A stretch of DNA of 28,311 nucleotides from Lachnospiraceae bacterium (GCA_015258065.1 JABZIZ010000021.1:1-28311), one strand, 5' to 3'; shown: positions 16,404 through 25,071, counted from the stretch's first letter. Program-made: numbers and translations. Notes: generated from the letters alone by a model not told the origin.

Positions 16404-16587
16404 CCTGTTATATATCTGAAAGGAGCTCTTTTTAGATAGAAGTCGCTTCCTGCCAGGGAGCGCATTGTCTGGAGCCAGAACTTTACTTGCAGACTCTTAC
16501 TACAAAGGCGAAGACAAGATAAAGATCGTCACGAAGGATGGCGAGAGAGATGTTGGTGGATTGTTTGTAGAAAGAGGTGTAGCTATC

Positions 16588-16881
16588 ATGGAAATTACAG
16601 ACGTCAGAATCAGAAAAGTGGACAAGTTAGGGAAGCTGAAGGGGATTGCCAGTATCACGATCGACAATGAGTTCGTGATTCATGATATTAAGGTGATCGA
16701 CGGAGATAAGGGGCTCTTTATTGCGATGCCCTCCAAGAAATCGGTAGATGGGGAATATCGTGATATTGCGCATCCGATCAACTCCGGGGTCAGAAGTATG
16801 ATGCAGGAGAAGATTTTAAATGCCTATGAGAAATCGCAGGTCATGCCTTTTACAGGCGCGGTGACAAGCGTCGCAGGATGA
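16588..16881 (+). CDS. spoVG: SpoVG family regulator
   Basis: A small site-specific nucleic-acid-binding regulator found widely in Firmicutes. In Bacillus it affects septation and sporulation, in Staphylococcus virulence and capsule. The 97-residue protein starts MEITDVRIRKV and contains ASITIDNEFVIHDIKVIDG, LFIAMPSKK and YRDIAHPINS, all diagnostic. The frame extends upstream without stops to 16420, with TTG at 16465. ATG at 16588 is chosen because it matches the family's N-terminus and GAGGTG lies about 8 bases upstream. It appears monocistronic: its own promoter precedes it and a terminator follows. Confidence 0.95.
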   Translation: MEITDVRIRKVDKLGKLKGIASITIDNEFVIHDIKVIDGDKGLFIAMPSKKSVDGEYRDIAHPINSGVRSMMQEKILNAYEKSQVMPFTGAVTSVAG

Positions 16882-16899
16882 TCGGAACACAGGGGGGAG

Positions 16900-16930
16900 A
16901 ACGGCCGCGTACTTTGCGACCGTTTTTTTT
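16900..16930 (+). terminator. Intrinsic terminator of spoVG
   Basis: AACGGCCGC pairs with GCGACCGTT (one G-U) around a 7-base loop, followed by T8. It lies 18 bases after the spoVG stop. Confidence 0.9.
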
Positions 16931-16942
16931 ACTGTCTTTTCG

Positions 16943-16951
16943 TGGTATGAT
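16943..16951 (+). promoter_or_regulatory. Candidate extended -10 promoter for pyk
   Basis: TGG-TATGAT lies 13 bases after the spoVG terminator's T-run and about 120 bases before the pyk ATG. The same nine bases occur at 2211-2219. The -35 region is only a T-run. Confidence 0.4.
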
Positions 16952-17070
16952 AAAGAAGTCGGGGGTCATTTTTACCGGGGATGTGTTGCTTTTGTACCCG
17001 TAAGGATGACTTTTTTGACGAACAAATATAACCAACGTTTCTATTTCATTATAAAAGAAAGGAAGCCACG

Positions 17071-18501
17071 ATGCGAAAAACAAAGATCATTTGTACCATT
17101 GGTCCCGCCTCGGAGGATGAAGAAATTCTGGAGAAGATGGTAAAGGCGGGGATGAATGTCGCCAGACTCAATTTTTCTCACGGTACACACGAAGAACATC
17201 AGAAAAAGATCATCACGATCAAGAAACTCAGGGAGCGCATGGGGGTACCGATTGCCATCATGCTGGATACCAAGGGGCCGGAATATCGAATCGGTACGTT
17301 TGCGGATCACAAGATTGAACTGAAGGAGGGAGATACCTTTATCTTCACCGCCAGAGAGGTGGAAGGCGATCAGGAGAAGGTTTCCGTCAGTTATAAGGAC
17401 CTGCCGCATTCGGTGGAACCGGGCGACAAGATTCTGGTGAACAACGGGCTGGTGGTCTGCATTGTGAAGGAGATTCAGCAGGAGGATGTGATCTGCACCG
17501 TGGAGACGGGAGGTGTCATTTCCGATCACAAGAGCATGAATTTTCCGGGTAAGCTGATGCAGGGAGATTTCCTGAGCGAACAGGATAAATCCGACCTTCT
17601 GTTCGGCATTGAAAACGGCATTGATTTTGTGGCTGCCTCCTTTGTTTCCACAGGAGACGACATGAGAGAGATGCGGGAGTTTTTGGACAAGAACGGCGGT
17701 AAGGACATCAGTATCATTGCCAAGATCGAGAATCGTTCCGGTGTAGAGAATATAGAAGATATCTGCGAAGTGGCAAGCGGTGTCATGGTAGCCAGGGGCG
17801 ATCTGGGAGTGGAGATCGACTATATGGAGGTGCCAGCCGTCCAGAAGGAAATCGTTTCCAAATGCAGGCTGCTCGGACGCCGCGTGATCATCGCAACGGA
17901 GATGCTCGAATCCATGATCACCAATGTCCGTCCCACCAGAGCGGAGATTTCCGACGTGGCCAATGCGGTTTATGACGGCGCCTCTGCAATCATGCTTTCG
18001 GGCGAATCGGCGGCGGGTAAATACCCGGTGGAAGCAGTTTCCGTCATGGCAAGGGTGGCGGAATATACCGAAAATCACATTCACTACAGGGAACGCTTCA
18101 AGAAGGAAGAAATTCAGTTCCGTGACGATCTGGATGCCATTTCCCATACGACCTGCCAGATGGCGATGGATCTGGACGCCAAGTGCATTGTGGTTTCTTC
18201 CGTGAGCGGCAGAACCGCCCGTATGGTCAGTCGTTTCCGCTGCGAGATCCCGATTATCGGCATGACGACCTCTCTGCGTGCCTACTATAAACTGGCACTC
18301 TCTTGGGGCGTGACGCCCATGCTTTGCGAACAGTACGATTCCTTAGACGTCATGCTGTATCATGCGGTGAGCGTGGCGACCGAATATCTGGGATTAAAAG
18401 AGGGGGATCGCATCGTCCTAACCGGCGGACAGATCGGAGGCGGCGCCGGAAGCACCAATATGATCAAGGTGGAAAAGGTACATCGCAGACCGGCACTGTA
18501 A
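17071..18501 (+). CDS. pyk: Pyruvate kinase
   Basis: The glycolytic enzyme that makes pyruvate and ATP from phosphoenolpyruvate and ADP. The 476-residue length fits the short form without the extra C-terminal PEP-utiliser domain of Bacillus-type enzymes. Motifs include KIICTIGPAS at the N-terminus, ARLNFSHG, LDTKGPEYRIG, MVARGDLGVEI and the catalytic helix IIATEMLESMI, followed by PTRAEISDVANAVYDGASAIML. The C-terminal regulatory domain ends with TGGQIGGGAGSTNMIKV. AAAGGAAG precedes the ATG. It is flanked by terminators on both sides, so it is probably monocistronic. Confidence 0.98.
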   Translation: MRKTKIICTIGPASEDEEILEKMVKAGMNVARLNFSHGTHEEHQKKIITIKKLRERMGVPIAIMLDTKGPEYRIGTFADHKIELKEGDTFIFTAREVEGDQEKVSVSYKDLPHSVEPGDKILVNNGLVVCIVKEIQQEDVICTVETGGVISDHKSMNFPGKLMQGDFLSEQDKSDLLFGIENGIDFVAASFVSTGDDMREMREFLDKNGGKDISIIAKIENRSGVENIEDICEVASGVMVARGDLGVEIDYMEVPAVQKEIVSKCRLLGRRVIIATEMLESMITNVRPTRAEISDVANAVYDGASAIMLSGESAAGKYPVEAVSVMARVAEYTENHIHYRERFKKEEIQFRDDLDAISHTTCQMAMDLDAKCIVVSSVSGRTARMVSRFRCEIPIIGMTTSLRAYYKLALSWGVTPMLCEQYDSLDVMLYHAVSVATEYLGLKEGDRIVLTGGQIGGGAGSTNMIKVEKVHRRPAL

Positions 18502-18556
18502 GGCAAATGACAGGTCAACCGGGAACAGAATAGCGCTGTCAGTGGACGGGAAAAGT

Positions 18557-18600
18557 GGGAAGCGGCCGGATAAAATTCCGACCAGACGCTTCCCCTTTTT
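18557..18600 (+). terminator. Intrinsic terminator of pyk
   Basis: GGGAAGCG pairs with CGCTTCCC, with a partly pairing interior (CGGA/TCCG), followed by C and T5. It separates pyk from the transporter operon. Confidence 0.8.
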
Positions 18601-18611
18601 ATCGTTACATG

Positions 18612-18620
18612 TGATATACT
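18612..18620 (+). promoter_or_regulatory. Extended -10 promoter of the nucleoside-transporter operon
   Basis: TGA-TATACT lies 12 bases after the pyk terminator and about 52 bases before the lipoprotein start. No recognisable -35. The leader is too short for a purine riboswitch. Confidence 0.5.
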
Positions 18621-18672
18621 TCTTTCGTTAATTATGGTTTTGCTTTTGTGTTCAGTTCAGAAGGGAGAGTTT

Positions 18673-19926
18673 ATGAAAAAAAAGGGAATCGGTGTCCTGT
18701 TAAGTGCCCTGCTGCTCGTAGGGTCGCTTGCCGGATGTCAGTCTGCAGCGGAATCCGCAGGAGGAAATGACGCACAGAACACGACTGCCCAGTCTTCGCA
18801 GCAGGCAGCGGGAGAAGCTGCTTCCGGTACGCAGCCAGGTGGAAGCGGAGTTGCTGCTTCCGATCTCAAAGTGGGCTTCATCTACGTTGGAGATGAAACG
18901 GACCAGGGTTATACGACCAATTTTATGTCCGGTGCGAGAGAAATGCAGAAGAAGCTTGGCTTAAAAGACGACCAGATCATTGAAAAGAAGAACATGCCGG
19001 AGGGAGCGGAGTGTGCAACCGCGCTGAAAGAACTGGCGGAAGCGGGCTGCAATATCATTTTCACAACTTCTTTCGGTTTTGAACAGTATATGGAAGAGGT
19101 GGCACCGGATTACCCGAACATTCAGTTCTGTCAGGCAACCGGATTTCAAGGTGCGACAGACAAGTTAGAGAACACCCATGATTTCTTCCCTCAGATCTTC
19201 CAAGCCCGTTACCTGTCCGGCATCATTGCGGGGATGAAAACAAAGACCAATAAAATTGGTTTTGTAGCTGCTATGCCCTTCTCGGAAGTTGTAAGCGGAT
19301 ACACTGCATTCTACCTTGGAGCAAAGAGTGTCAATCCGAAGGTGCAGATGGAAGTCATGTATACCAACAGCTGGAACGATGCGCAGAAGGAAGCGCAGTT
19401 GGCACAGGCACTGATTGATGACGGCTGTGATGTGCTGGGACAGCATGCCGATTCCGCTGCGACAGCGACGACGGCGGAGAGCAACAAGGTCTGGCAGATC
19501 GGCTACAATACCGACATGATTGATCAGGCGCCGAATGCATCGATTACCGGAGCTCGTTGTGACTGGGGATCCTATATCACTTACGCGGTGCAGTGTGTGA
19601 TCGATGGCAAGCAGATTCCGCAGGACTGGACCGGCGGTTTGAAAGAAAATGCGGTTCTGCTGACGCCCTATAATGATAAGCTGATGCCGCAGGGCGCAGC
19701 AGATGCGGTGGAAAAGGCGAAGCAGGAGATTGAGGACGGCAAGCTGCATGTCTTTGATACCAAAACCTTCACAGTGGACGGCAAGGAAATGTCCTCTTAT
19801 ATAACTGAAGCCGGCAAAGAATTTATCTCAGACGGTTATTTCCATGAGCAGGATCCGGAAGTCGGCGGTTCTTCTCCTGCTTTCCCTGTCGATTGGACGA
19901 TTGACGGAATTACGGTAAAGAAATAA
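18673..19926 (+). CDS. BMP-family substrate-binding lipoprotein
   Basis: The extracellular binding protein of an ABC importer. The start at 18673 has AAGGGAGAG just upstream; the frame opens at 18634 but without a site. The 417 residues begin with a lipoprotein signal with lipobox LAGC, predicted to be cut before Cys22. A Ser/Ala/Gly/Gln-rich tether (23-57) precedes the basic-membrane-protein (PnrA-like) fold: VGFIYVGDETDQGYTTNF, IIFTTSFGFEQYM, IGFVAAMPFSEVVSGYTAF and DVLGQHADSAA. Characterised members bind purine or other nucleosides, so nucleoside uptake is the likely role. The three downstream genes complete the transporter. A stem-loop after the stop may reduce expression of the rest relative to this gene. 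Confidence 0.93.
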   Translation: MKKKGIGVLLSALLLVGSLAGCQSAAESAGGNDAQNTTAQSSQQAAGEAASGTQPGGSGVAASDLKVGFIYVGDETDQGYTTNFMSGAREMQKKLGLKDDQIIEKKNMPEGAECATALKELAEAGCNIIFTTSFGFEQYMEEVAPDYPNIQFCQATGFQGATDKLENTHDFFPQIFQARYLSGIIAGMKTKTNKIGFVAAMPFSEVVSGYTAFYLGAKSVNPKVQMEVMYTNSWNDAQKEAQLAQALIDDGCDVLGQHADSAATATTAESNKVWQIGYNTDMIDQAPNASITGARCDWGSYITYAVQCVIDGKQIPQDWTGGLKENAVLLTPYNDKLMPQGAADAVEKAKQEIEDGKLHVFDTKTFTVDGKEMSSYITEAGKEFISDGYFHEQDPEVGGSSPAFPVDWTIDGITVKK

Positions 19927-19943
19927 CGTTATTTTGATCTTTT

Positions 19944-19976
19944 ACGGAGGTGTCTCTGCAAATGGGGCACCTCCGT
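19944..19976 (+). other. Intercistronic stem-loop after the lipoprotein gene
   Basis: ACGGAGGTG pairs with CACCTCCGT around a 15-base loop. No T-run follows. It lies 17 bases after the lipoprotein stop and 55 bases before the ATPase ATG. Such stems often stabilise the upstream message or partly attenuate transcription; this would favour excess binding protein over ATPase and permeases. Confidence 0.65.
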
Positions 19977-20031
19977 CTGTTCTGCAAAAAAGAAGATTCT
20001 ACAGGAAAGAAGATCCCACAGGAGGAAACAC

Positions 20032-21615
20032 ATGGAGAATGAAGTCTTCGCGGTGGAAATGCGCGGGATTTCCAAGTCTTTCGGCAAAGTAAGGGCCAAC
20101 GATCATGTTGATTTGAAACTGAAAAAGGGAGAAATTCTGGCGCTGCTTGGCGAAAACGGCAGCGGTAAGACCACCTTGATGAATATGCTCTCCGGTATCT
20201 ATTATCAGGACGAGGGAGAAGTTTTCGTAGACGGGTGTCCGGTTTCGATCCGTTCGCCGAAAGATGCATTTGCACACGGAATCGGTATGGTTCACCAACA
20301 CTATTTGCTGGTGAATGTGTTTACTGCGGCGGAAAATATCGTTTTGGGAACGAAGATCAAGGGCTCTTTTTCGAATCGAAAAGTCAATGAGCAGGTACAG
20401 GAGATTGTGGACCGCTATGGCTTTGATCTGGATCCGAAAAAGAAAATTTATGATATGTCCGTTGCGGAGAAGCAGACCGTGGAAATCGTCAAGGTTCTAT
20501 ACAGAGGAGCGAAGATTCTGATTCTGGATGAGCCGACAGCGGTTTTAACACCGCAGGAGACGCAAAAACTGTTTCAAGTGTTGTTCCACATGAAGCAGGA
20601 CGGGAAATCCATCATTATTATCACGCATAAGCTGAACGAAGTGCTGGAGGTTTCCGATCGGGTGGAGATTTTAAGACACGGCAGTTGCGTAGAGACGGTG
20701 CGCACGGAGGACGCAACGGTGAATTCCCTAACCGAGGCCATGGTTGGGAAAAAGATGGAACTGAAGCTGGAGCGACCGGAAACGCAGCCGGGGCCTGGGA
20801 TTCTTCGGGCAGAGCATTTGCGGGTGCGAAATTCGGAACAGCTTTTGGCACTGGACGATGTCTCTTTTGCGCTGAACGGAGGGGAGATTCTCGGTGTGGC
20901 AGGCATTTCCGGGAGCGGTCAAAAAGAGCTCTGCGATGTGGTGGCGGGCCTGATTAGACCGGAGAAGGGAAAAATCTTTTTCCGCAGAGAAGGTGGGGAG
21001 AAGATGATGGATCTTTTAACCCTGAGTGAAGAGGAGAGGAGAAAAGCCGGTATTTCCCACTTCGGTGCTTTTGCCTATGTGCCGGAGGACAGGTTGGGCA
21101 TGGGGCTGGTGGCTTCCATGGGAATGACGGATAACATGTTGCTTCGTACCTACAATAGGGAAAAGGGGATCCTGGCAGACCGCAAGACGCCGAATGAGAT
21201 GGCAAAAAAGCTGATTCAGGATCTGGAGATCAAGACGCCCGGGACAGAGGTGCCGGTGAGAAGGCTGTCGGGAGGCAACGTGCAGAAGGTACTGCTTGGC
21301 AGAGAAATCATGTGCATGCCCCAGCTCCTCATCGTTTCCTATCCCACCAGAGGACTGGATATCATGTCTTCCTATAAGGTATTTGAGTTGGTGAATGAGC
21401 AAAAGAAAAAAGGAGTGGCGGTGCTCTACATCGGCGAGGATCTGGACGTGTTGATGGAACTCTGTGACCGGATTCTGGTTCTCTGCGGAGGGAAGGTCAG
21501 TGGAATTCTGGATGCGAGAAAGACGACCAAGGAGGAGATTGGTCTGCTGATGACGGGAACGATTCAAACAGAGACCCGTGAGGAGAGCGTCTATCCAAAG
21601 AGGGGGGAAGAATGA
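20032..21615 (+). CDS. Nucleoside-type ABC importer ATPase with two ATPase domains
   Basis: The 527-residue cytoplasmic subunit energises the BMP importer. The first domain has Walker A GENGSGKTT (40-48), a degenerate signature MSVAEKQ near 142 and Walker B ILILDEPTAVL near 162. The second has a degenerate P-loop, GVAGISGSGQKEL, a good signature LSGGNVQK near 412 and Walker B LLIVSYPTRGLD near 431, in which the residue before the PT turn is Tyr rather than an acidic residue. This pattern (one intact Walker site, complementary signature) is usual for RbsA/NupO-type ATPases. AGGAGG lies 8 bases before the ATG. The stop overlaps the first permease's ATG (ATGA). Confidence 0.95.
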   Translation: MENEVFAVEMRGISKSFGKVRANDHVDLKLKKGEILALLGENGSGKTTLMNMLSGIYYQDEGEVFVDGCPVSIRSPKDAFAHGIGMVHQHYLLVNVFTAAENIVLGTKIKGSFSNRKVNEQVQEIVDRYGFDLDPKKKIYDMSVAEKQTVEIVKVLYRGAKILILDEPTAVLTPQETQKLFQVLFHMKQDGKSIIIITHKLNEVLEVSDRVEILRHGSCVETVRTEDATVNSLTEAMVGKKMELKLERPETQPGPGILRAEHLRVRNSEQLLALDDVSFALNGGEILGVAGISGSGQKELCDVVAGLIRPEKGKIFFRREGGEKMMDLLTLSEEERRKAGISHFGAFAYVPEDRLGMGLVASMGMTDNMLLRTYNREKGILADRKTPNEMAKKLIQDLEIKTPGTEVPVRRLSGGNVQKVLLGREIMCMPQLLIVSYPTRGLDIMSSYKVFELVNEQKKKGVAVLYIGEDLDVLMELCDRILVLCGGKVSGILDARKTTKEEIGLLMTGTIQTETREESVYPKRGEE

Positions 21616-22709
21616 AGATGCAGATGAAAAACAGCGAAGAACCCTTCGTCCGTATGGTGAAAAGGGATCGCCTGACGGGGATGCAGGCCTGGCGGATCCG
21701 GGTGATTGCCGTGCTGCTGGCGCTTCTGGCGGGGGCGGTTTTGTTTTTGGTTTTACGGAAAAATCCGGTGCAGGCGTACCTGGACATGCTTTACGGCGCC
21801 TTTGGTTCCAGGGTTCTTGCACAGGAGACGATCAGCAAGACGATTCCGCTCCTCATTACGGCAATCGGTATTTCCTACGCCTTTCAAATGCACTTCTGGA
21901 ATATCGGCGGGGAGGGACAGATCCTGATGGGAGGGATCGGAGCGGCTTATTTTGCTTACTTTTATGCGGATCAATTGCCGAGGATTCCGCTCCTTCTGAT
22001 CATGATGGTCAGTGCGATGTGCATGGGGGGATTGTATGGACTGATCCCTGCCCTCTTTAAGGTGAAATTCGGCACCAACGAAACGCTCTTTACTCTGATG
22101 CTAAATTATATCGCCTTCTATATCATCGTTTTTCTGGAAAACGGGCCGTGGAAGGCACCGGGCAGTTCTTTTCCCAAGATGCCGATGATCAACCGCGGGG
22201 TTTATCTCTCCAAGGTGGCAGGCGTGCAGTGGGGATGGATTGCCGGTTTGGTGCTGATTGGAATCACCTGGTTCGTCTTTCATAAAACGAGGGCAGGCTA
22301 CGAAATTGCGGTTGTCGGAGAGAGCAATAAGACGGCACGTTATGCAGGGATCAATGTGGGGAAGGTTTTTCGCAGAACCATGTTTTTTTCCGGCGCCATC
22401 ATCGGGCTGGTCGGATTCTTTCAGGTGGCGGGCACCGATCATGCGCTGACAGAGGGAACAGCGGGAGGGGTCGGCTTCACCGCAATTACCGTGGCATGGC
22501 TGGCGCACATGAGCCCTGTGCGCATCGGTGTGGTCGCCCTTGGGATTGCCATTCTGGAAAGGGGATGCAATCAGCTGGAGACGACCATTGGGATCCCCGC
22601 TTCCGTTGCGGATATCCTCATCGGCATTATCCTGTTCTTTATGCTGGGTTGTGATTTCTTTATCAACTATCGTTTGATTTTCAGGAAAAAGAAGGAGGCG
22701 ACGAGATGA
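21612..22709 (+). CDS. BMP-type ABC transporter permease, first subunit
   Basis: The 365-residue membrane protein of the BPD_transp_2/NupP-like family has a basic cytoplasmic N-terminus and about nine or more hydrophobic segments from residue about 36. Family features include FQMHFWNIGGEGQILMGGIG, KFGTNETLFTLMLNYIAFY and YEIAVVGESNKTARYAGINV (the cytoplasmic coupling loop). The start overlaps the ATPase stop by 4 bases, after AGGGGGGAAG. The stop overlaps the next permease's ATG in the same way, so all three are translationally coupled. Confidence 0.94.
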   Translation: MKMQMKNSEEPFVRMVKRDRLTGMQAWRIRVIAVLLALLAGAVLFLVLRKNPVQAYLDMLYGAFGSRVLAQETISKTIPLLITAIGISYAFQMHFWNIGGEGQILMGGIGAAYFAYFYADQLPRIPLLLIMMVSAMCMGGLYGLIPALFKVKFGTNETLFTLMLNYIAFYIIVFLENGPWKAPGSSFPKMPMINRGVYLSKVAGVQWGWIAGLVLIGITWFVFHKTRAGYEIAVVGESNKTARYAGINVGKVFRRTMFFSGAIIGLVGFFQVAGTDHALTEGTAGGVGFTAITVAWLAHMSPVRIGVVALGIAILERGCNQLETTIGIPASVADILIGIILFFMLGCDFFINYRLIFRKKKEATR

Positions 22710-23632
22710 ATACACTGATTCACCTGTTAGAGGCGGCAGTGATCGCAGGAACGCCTCTGCTTCTGGGAGCGCTTGGAGAAATTCTCTGTGAACGGGCGGG
22801 GAACCTGAATCTTGGCGTAGAAGGGGAAATGTTCATGGGAGCCGTTGCCGGGATCGCAGCCGCCTTCTTTTATAACCAGGCGGGAGGGGAGAACGGCTTC
22901 GTTGCGGTAGCGTTCGCTACTCTTTTTTCCTTCCTCTTTGGCGCACTGGGAGCCCTGATCTATGCCTTCCTGGTGGTTACCATGCGGGCGAACCAGAACG
23001 TGACCGGGCTGATTCTGACGATTTTCGGAACGGGCTTCGGCAATTTCTTCGGCGCTTTTTTTCCAAGGATGACCGGGAAAACGCTGGTGGTATCCGATGC
23101 GACCAAAAAGATGTTCGGAAATGGTTCCCTGTTCAACTGGATGGTCTACCTGGCCCTTCTGATTGCCCTTCTGATGGCGTACTTCCTCTATCATACAAGG
23201 AGAGGGCTGTCCCTGCGGGCGATCGGAGAGAATCCGCAGGCAGCGGATGCGGCGGGCATACCGGTGTCTTTGTACAAATACGTGGCAACCATGATCGGGG
23301 GCGGCATTTGCGGACTTGGCGGCATGTACATCAGCATGGTTTCCCAAAACGGGAACTGGGTGGATAATTGCGTCAGCGGATATGGCTGGCTGGCGGTGGC
23401 GCTCGTGATTTTCGCCGCCTGGAGCCCTTACCGCGCCTTGCTTGTCTCCATTGTTTTCGGCGGCCTCATGATTTTGCGCTTCTATGTGCAACTGCCGATT
23501 CCAAGCCAGTTTTATGAAATGGCGCCCTATGCGGTGACCATTCTCGTGTTGATTATCACCAGCATGAGGGGCACGAGGGAGCATAACCAGCCGAAGAGTT
23601 GCGGCATCAATTATTTCCGGGAAGAGAGATAG
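22706..23632 (+). CDS. BMP-type ABC transporter permease, second subunit
   Basis: The 308-residue NupQ-like membrane protein pairs with the previous permease to form the importer channel. Characteristic segments are GALGEILCERAGNLNLGVEGEM near the start, the coupling loop LSLRAIGENPQAADAAGIPV and the following GGICGLGGMYISM. AAGGAGG lies 7 bases before the ATG. It is the last gene of the operon. No plus-strand terminator with a T-run is evident after it; the hairpin at 23683-23714 is oriented for the minus strand but might act both ways. Confidence 0.94.
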   Translation: MNTLIHLLEAAVIAGTPLLLGALGEILCERAGNLNLGVEGEMFMGAVAGIAAAFFYNQAGGENGFVAVAFATLFSFLFGALGALIYAFLVVTMRANQNVTGLILTIFGTGFGNFFGAFFPRMTGKTLVVSDATKKMFGNGSLFNWMVYLALLIALLMAYFLYHTRRGLSLRAIGENPQAADAAGIPVSLYKYVATMIGGGICGLGGMYISMVSQNGNWVDNCVSGYGWLAVALVIFAAWSPYRALLVSIVFGGLMILRFYVQLPIPSQFYEMAPYAVTILVLIITSMRGTREHNQPKSCGINYFREER

Positions 23633-23676
23633 GAGAGAGAAGAGAAAAGGGGAGAAAGAAAGAGAGCCCTCCTGCA

Positions 23677-23714
23677 TAAAAAACCGGCATACCGCTTAAA
23701 AAAGGTATGCCGGT
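23677..23714 (-). terminator. Intrinsic terminator of the YwlG-family gene
   Basis: ACCGGCATACC pairs perfectly with GGTATGCCGGT (11 bp) around a 10-base loop. On the minus strand it is followed by T6, 38 bases after the stop of the 23752-24324 gene. On the plus strand there is no T-run. Confidence 0.85.
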
Positions 23715-23751
23715 AAGGATAGGCAAATCGTTTCATCAGGAAGACTGTCGT

Positions 23752-24324
23752 TTACAGGAGCTTCTCCTCATAGATGGCACGGGCGCCTCCGATGTATTTG
23801 GGGCGTCTGCGTGCGCAGGTGATCACGGCATTTCCAATCCTCTGCAGGCTGATACGAAGCGGAACGACCACAGGGTGGATGTGCATGCCGATTAAGGTCT
23901 GCCCGATATCGATTCCGGCGTCGGCCCTTGCCTTCAGATCTTCGACCAGAACGGCATCGGGCAGCTTTTCATAGGCCACGGAGGCAAAGGCACCTCCTGC
24001 GTGGTTCGGCTGCGGGATGGCGTTGACTCTTTCCAGATCATATTTTTCCATCGTACTCCGGCTTACCACCAGCGCACGATTCAAGTGTTCGCAGCACTGG
24101 GCGGCCAGCCGGATTTTTTTTGGCAAAAGAGCGGAAGAAATGCCCTCGTACAGGGCGAGCGCCACATCCATGCTGGTTGCACTGCCGATTTTTTCCCCGA
24201 GGACTTCGGAGCTGGAGCAGCCGACCACGAAGAGAGAATCCGGTTGCAGGTGAGCCGCCTCACAAATTTCCAGAACGGCAGTTTTTGCAACTTCCTGTAT
24301 TTGACTGAAATCTACTTGCGCCAT
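23752..24324 (-). CDS. TIGR01440/UPF0340 (YwlG-like) family protein
   Basis: The 190-residue cytoplasmic protein of unknown function is conserved in Firmicutes. Diagnostic segments include VVGCSSSEVLGEKIGSATS (34-52), CCEHLNRALVVSR, QPNHAGGAFASVAYE and a C-terminal GIDIGQTLIGMHIHPVVVPLR. AGGAGG lies about 7 bases before the ATG. In B. subtilis and many clostridia ywlG is near ywlC and upp, here about 18 kb away. It lies 82 bases downstream of the ECF S-component gene, in the same direction, so the two may be cotranscribed. Confidence 0.93.
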   Translation of the reverse strand: MAQVDFSQIQEVAKTAVLEICEAAHLQPDSLFVVGCSSSEVLGEKIGSATSMDVALALYEGISSALLPKKIRLAAQCCEHLNRALVVSRSTMEKYDLERVNAIPQPNHAGGAFASVAYEKLPDAVLVEDLKARADAGIDIGQTLIGMHIHPVVVPLRISLQRIGNAVITCARRRPKYIGGARAIYEEKLL

Positions 24325-24386
24325 TGTGATCCTCCTGATTGGAAAAGAGATCCTCTTGCATCATCGGATGCTCTTGATTTTCTCTG

Positions 24387-24418
24387 CTTCATATCTTTCC
24401 TGCTTCTTATCTTTCCTG
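24387..24418. repeat. Tandem 16-bp duplication at the ECF gene stop
   Basis: CTTCATATCTTTCCTG and CTTCTTATCTTTCCTG are adjacent with one mismatch. The second copy contains the stop codon of the ECF gene on the minus strand, so it looks like a small replication-slippage duplication. Confidence 0.7.
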
Positions 24419-24970
24419 CAGCTTTTCAAAGCGCTCGATCAGCCCGCACTTAAAGCAGAGGAAGAGGGATAAGACGACGCCGAGCAGGGACTGTGCCGCT
24501 TCATAGGGAATGCCGATGATGGCCGTTTCGCGACTGCCGTAGACAAACGCCTTTCCCAGAGTGTATCCGATCACCATGATGAGCGCACCGATGAGTGTGG
24601 CAAGGAGAGTCAGAGGAAAACGCTTCCGCTGTTCTCCAGCCTTCCGGTGCACCAGGAGAGAGATGACGAGTGCCTGCAGCCCGTGAGTGGCGAGAGAGAC
24701 AAACATGGGGGCAGGATAGAAAATCATGTCGCCCAGGAAGGCGCCGATGCCGCCGACCAGCATGGCCGGAAAGGGAGCCAGTAAAATCGCTGCGGTGCAG
24801 ATCACGGCGTCGCAGAGGTAGAGATGCCCTCCCGGTACCGGAATGCCGTAGGAGGAGACGGCGATGTTCATTGCCATGAACATACCGCCAAGTGCCAGTG
24901 TACGGATCTGGTCGCTTCCCAAAGCGACGGAAGCTGCTGTTTTTTGCGTTGCGGTGGATGTGTTTAGCAT
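24407..24970 (-). CDS. ECF transporter S-component family membrane protein
   Basis: The substrate-binding membrane subunit of an energy-coupling-factor vitamin importer, which uses shared EcfA/EcfT energising subunits encoded elsewhere. The start at 24970 (MLNTSTATQK) is chosen over ATG 24985 because AAGGAG lies 6 bases upstream of it. The 187 residues form about six hydrophobic segments. LALGGMFMAMNIAVS, GGHLYLCDAVICTAAILLAP and GGIGAFLGDMIFYPAP fit the ECF-type riboflavin-transporter-like S-component family (PF07155). The ligand cannot be told from sequence alone, and I see no recognisable riboswitch in the leader. It is followed by the YwlG-family gene. Confidence 0.85.
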   Translation of the reverse strand: MLNTSTATQKTAASVALGSDQIRTLALGGMFMAMNIAVSSYGIPVPGGHLYLCDAVICTAAILLAPFPAMLVGGIGAFLGDMIFYPAPMFVSLATHGLQALVISLLVHRKAGEQRKRFPLTLLATLIGALIMVIGYTLGKAFVYGSRETAIIGIPYEAAQSLLGVVLSLFLCFKCGLIERFEKLQER

Positions 24971-25071
24971 GTTATTCTCCTTCATGTGAGTGATATGATT
25001 GTCAAACGTGGATCCATTCTTTCGGAATTCCGGATACGCCTGACATCGGTATCACGGAAATCACAATCCTT

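Noticed and set aside
17041..18147. Long minus-strand open frame of 368 codons
   Set aside because: It lies wholly opposite pyruvate kinase, has no family resemblance or ribosome binding site, and is explained by codon bias of the real gene.
22727..23677. Minus-strand open frame of 316 codons
   Set aside because: It is antisense to the second permease and has no recognisable domain.
24971..25071. Riboswitch in the ECF S-component leader
   Set aside because: I looked for TPP, FMN, preQ1 and folate-type conserved cores and found none; only short palindromes are present.
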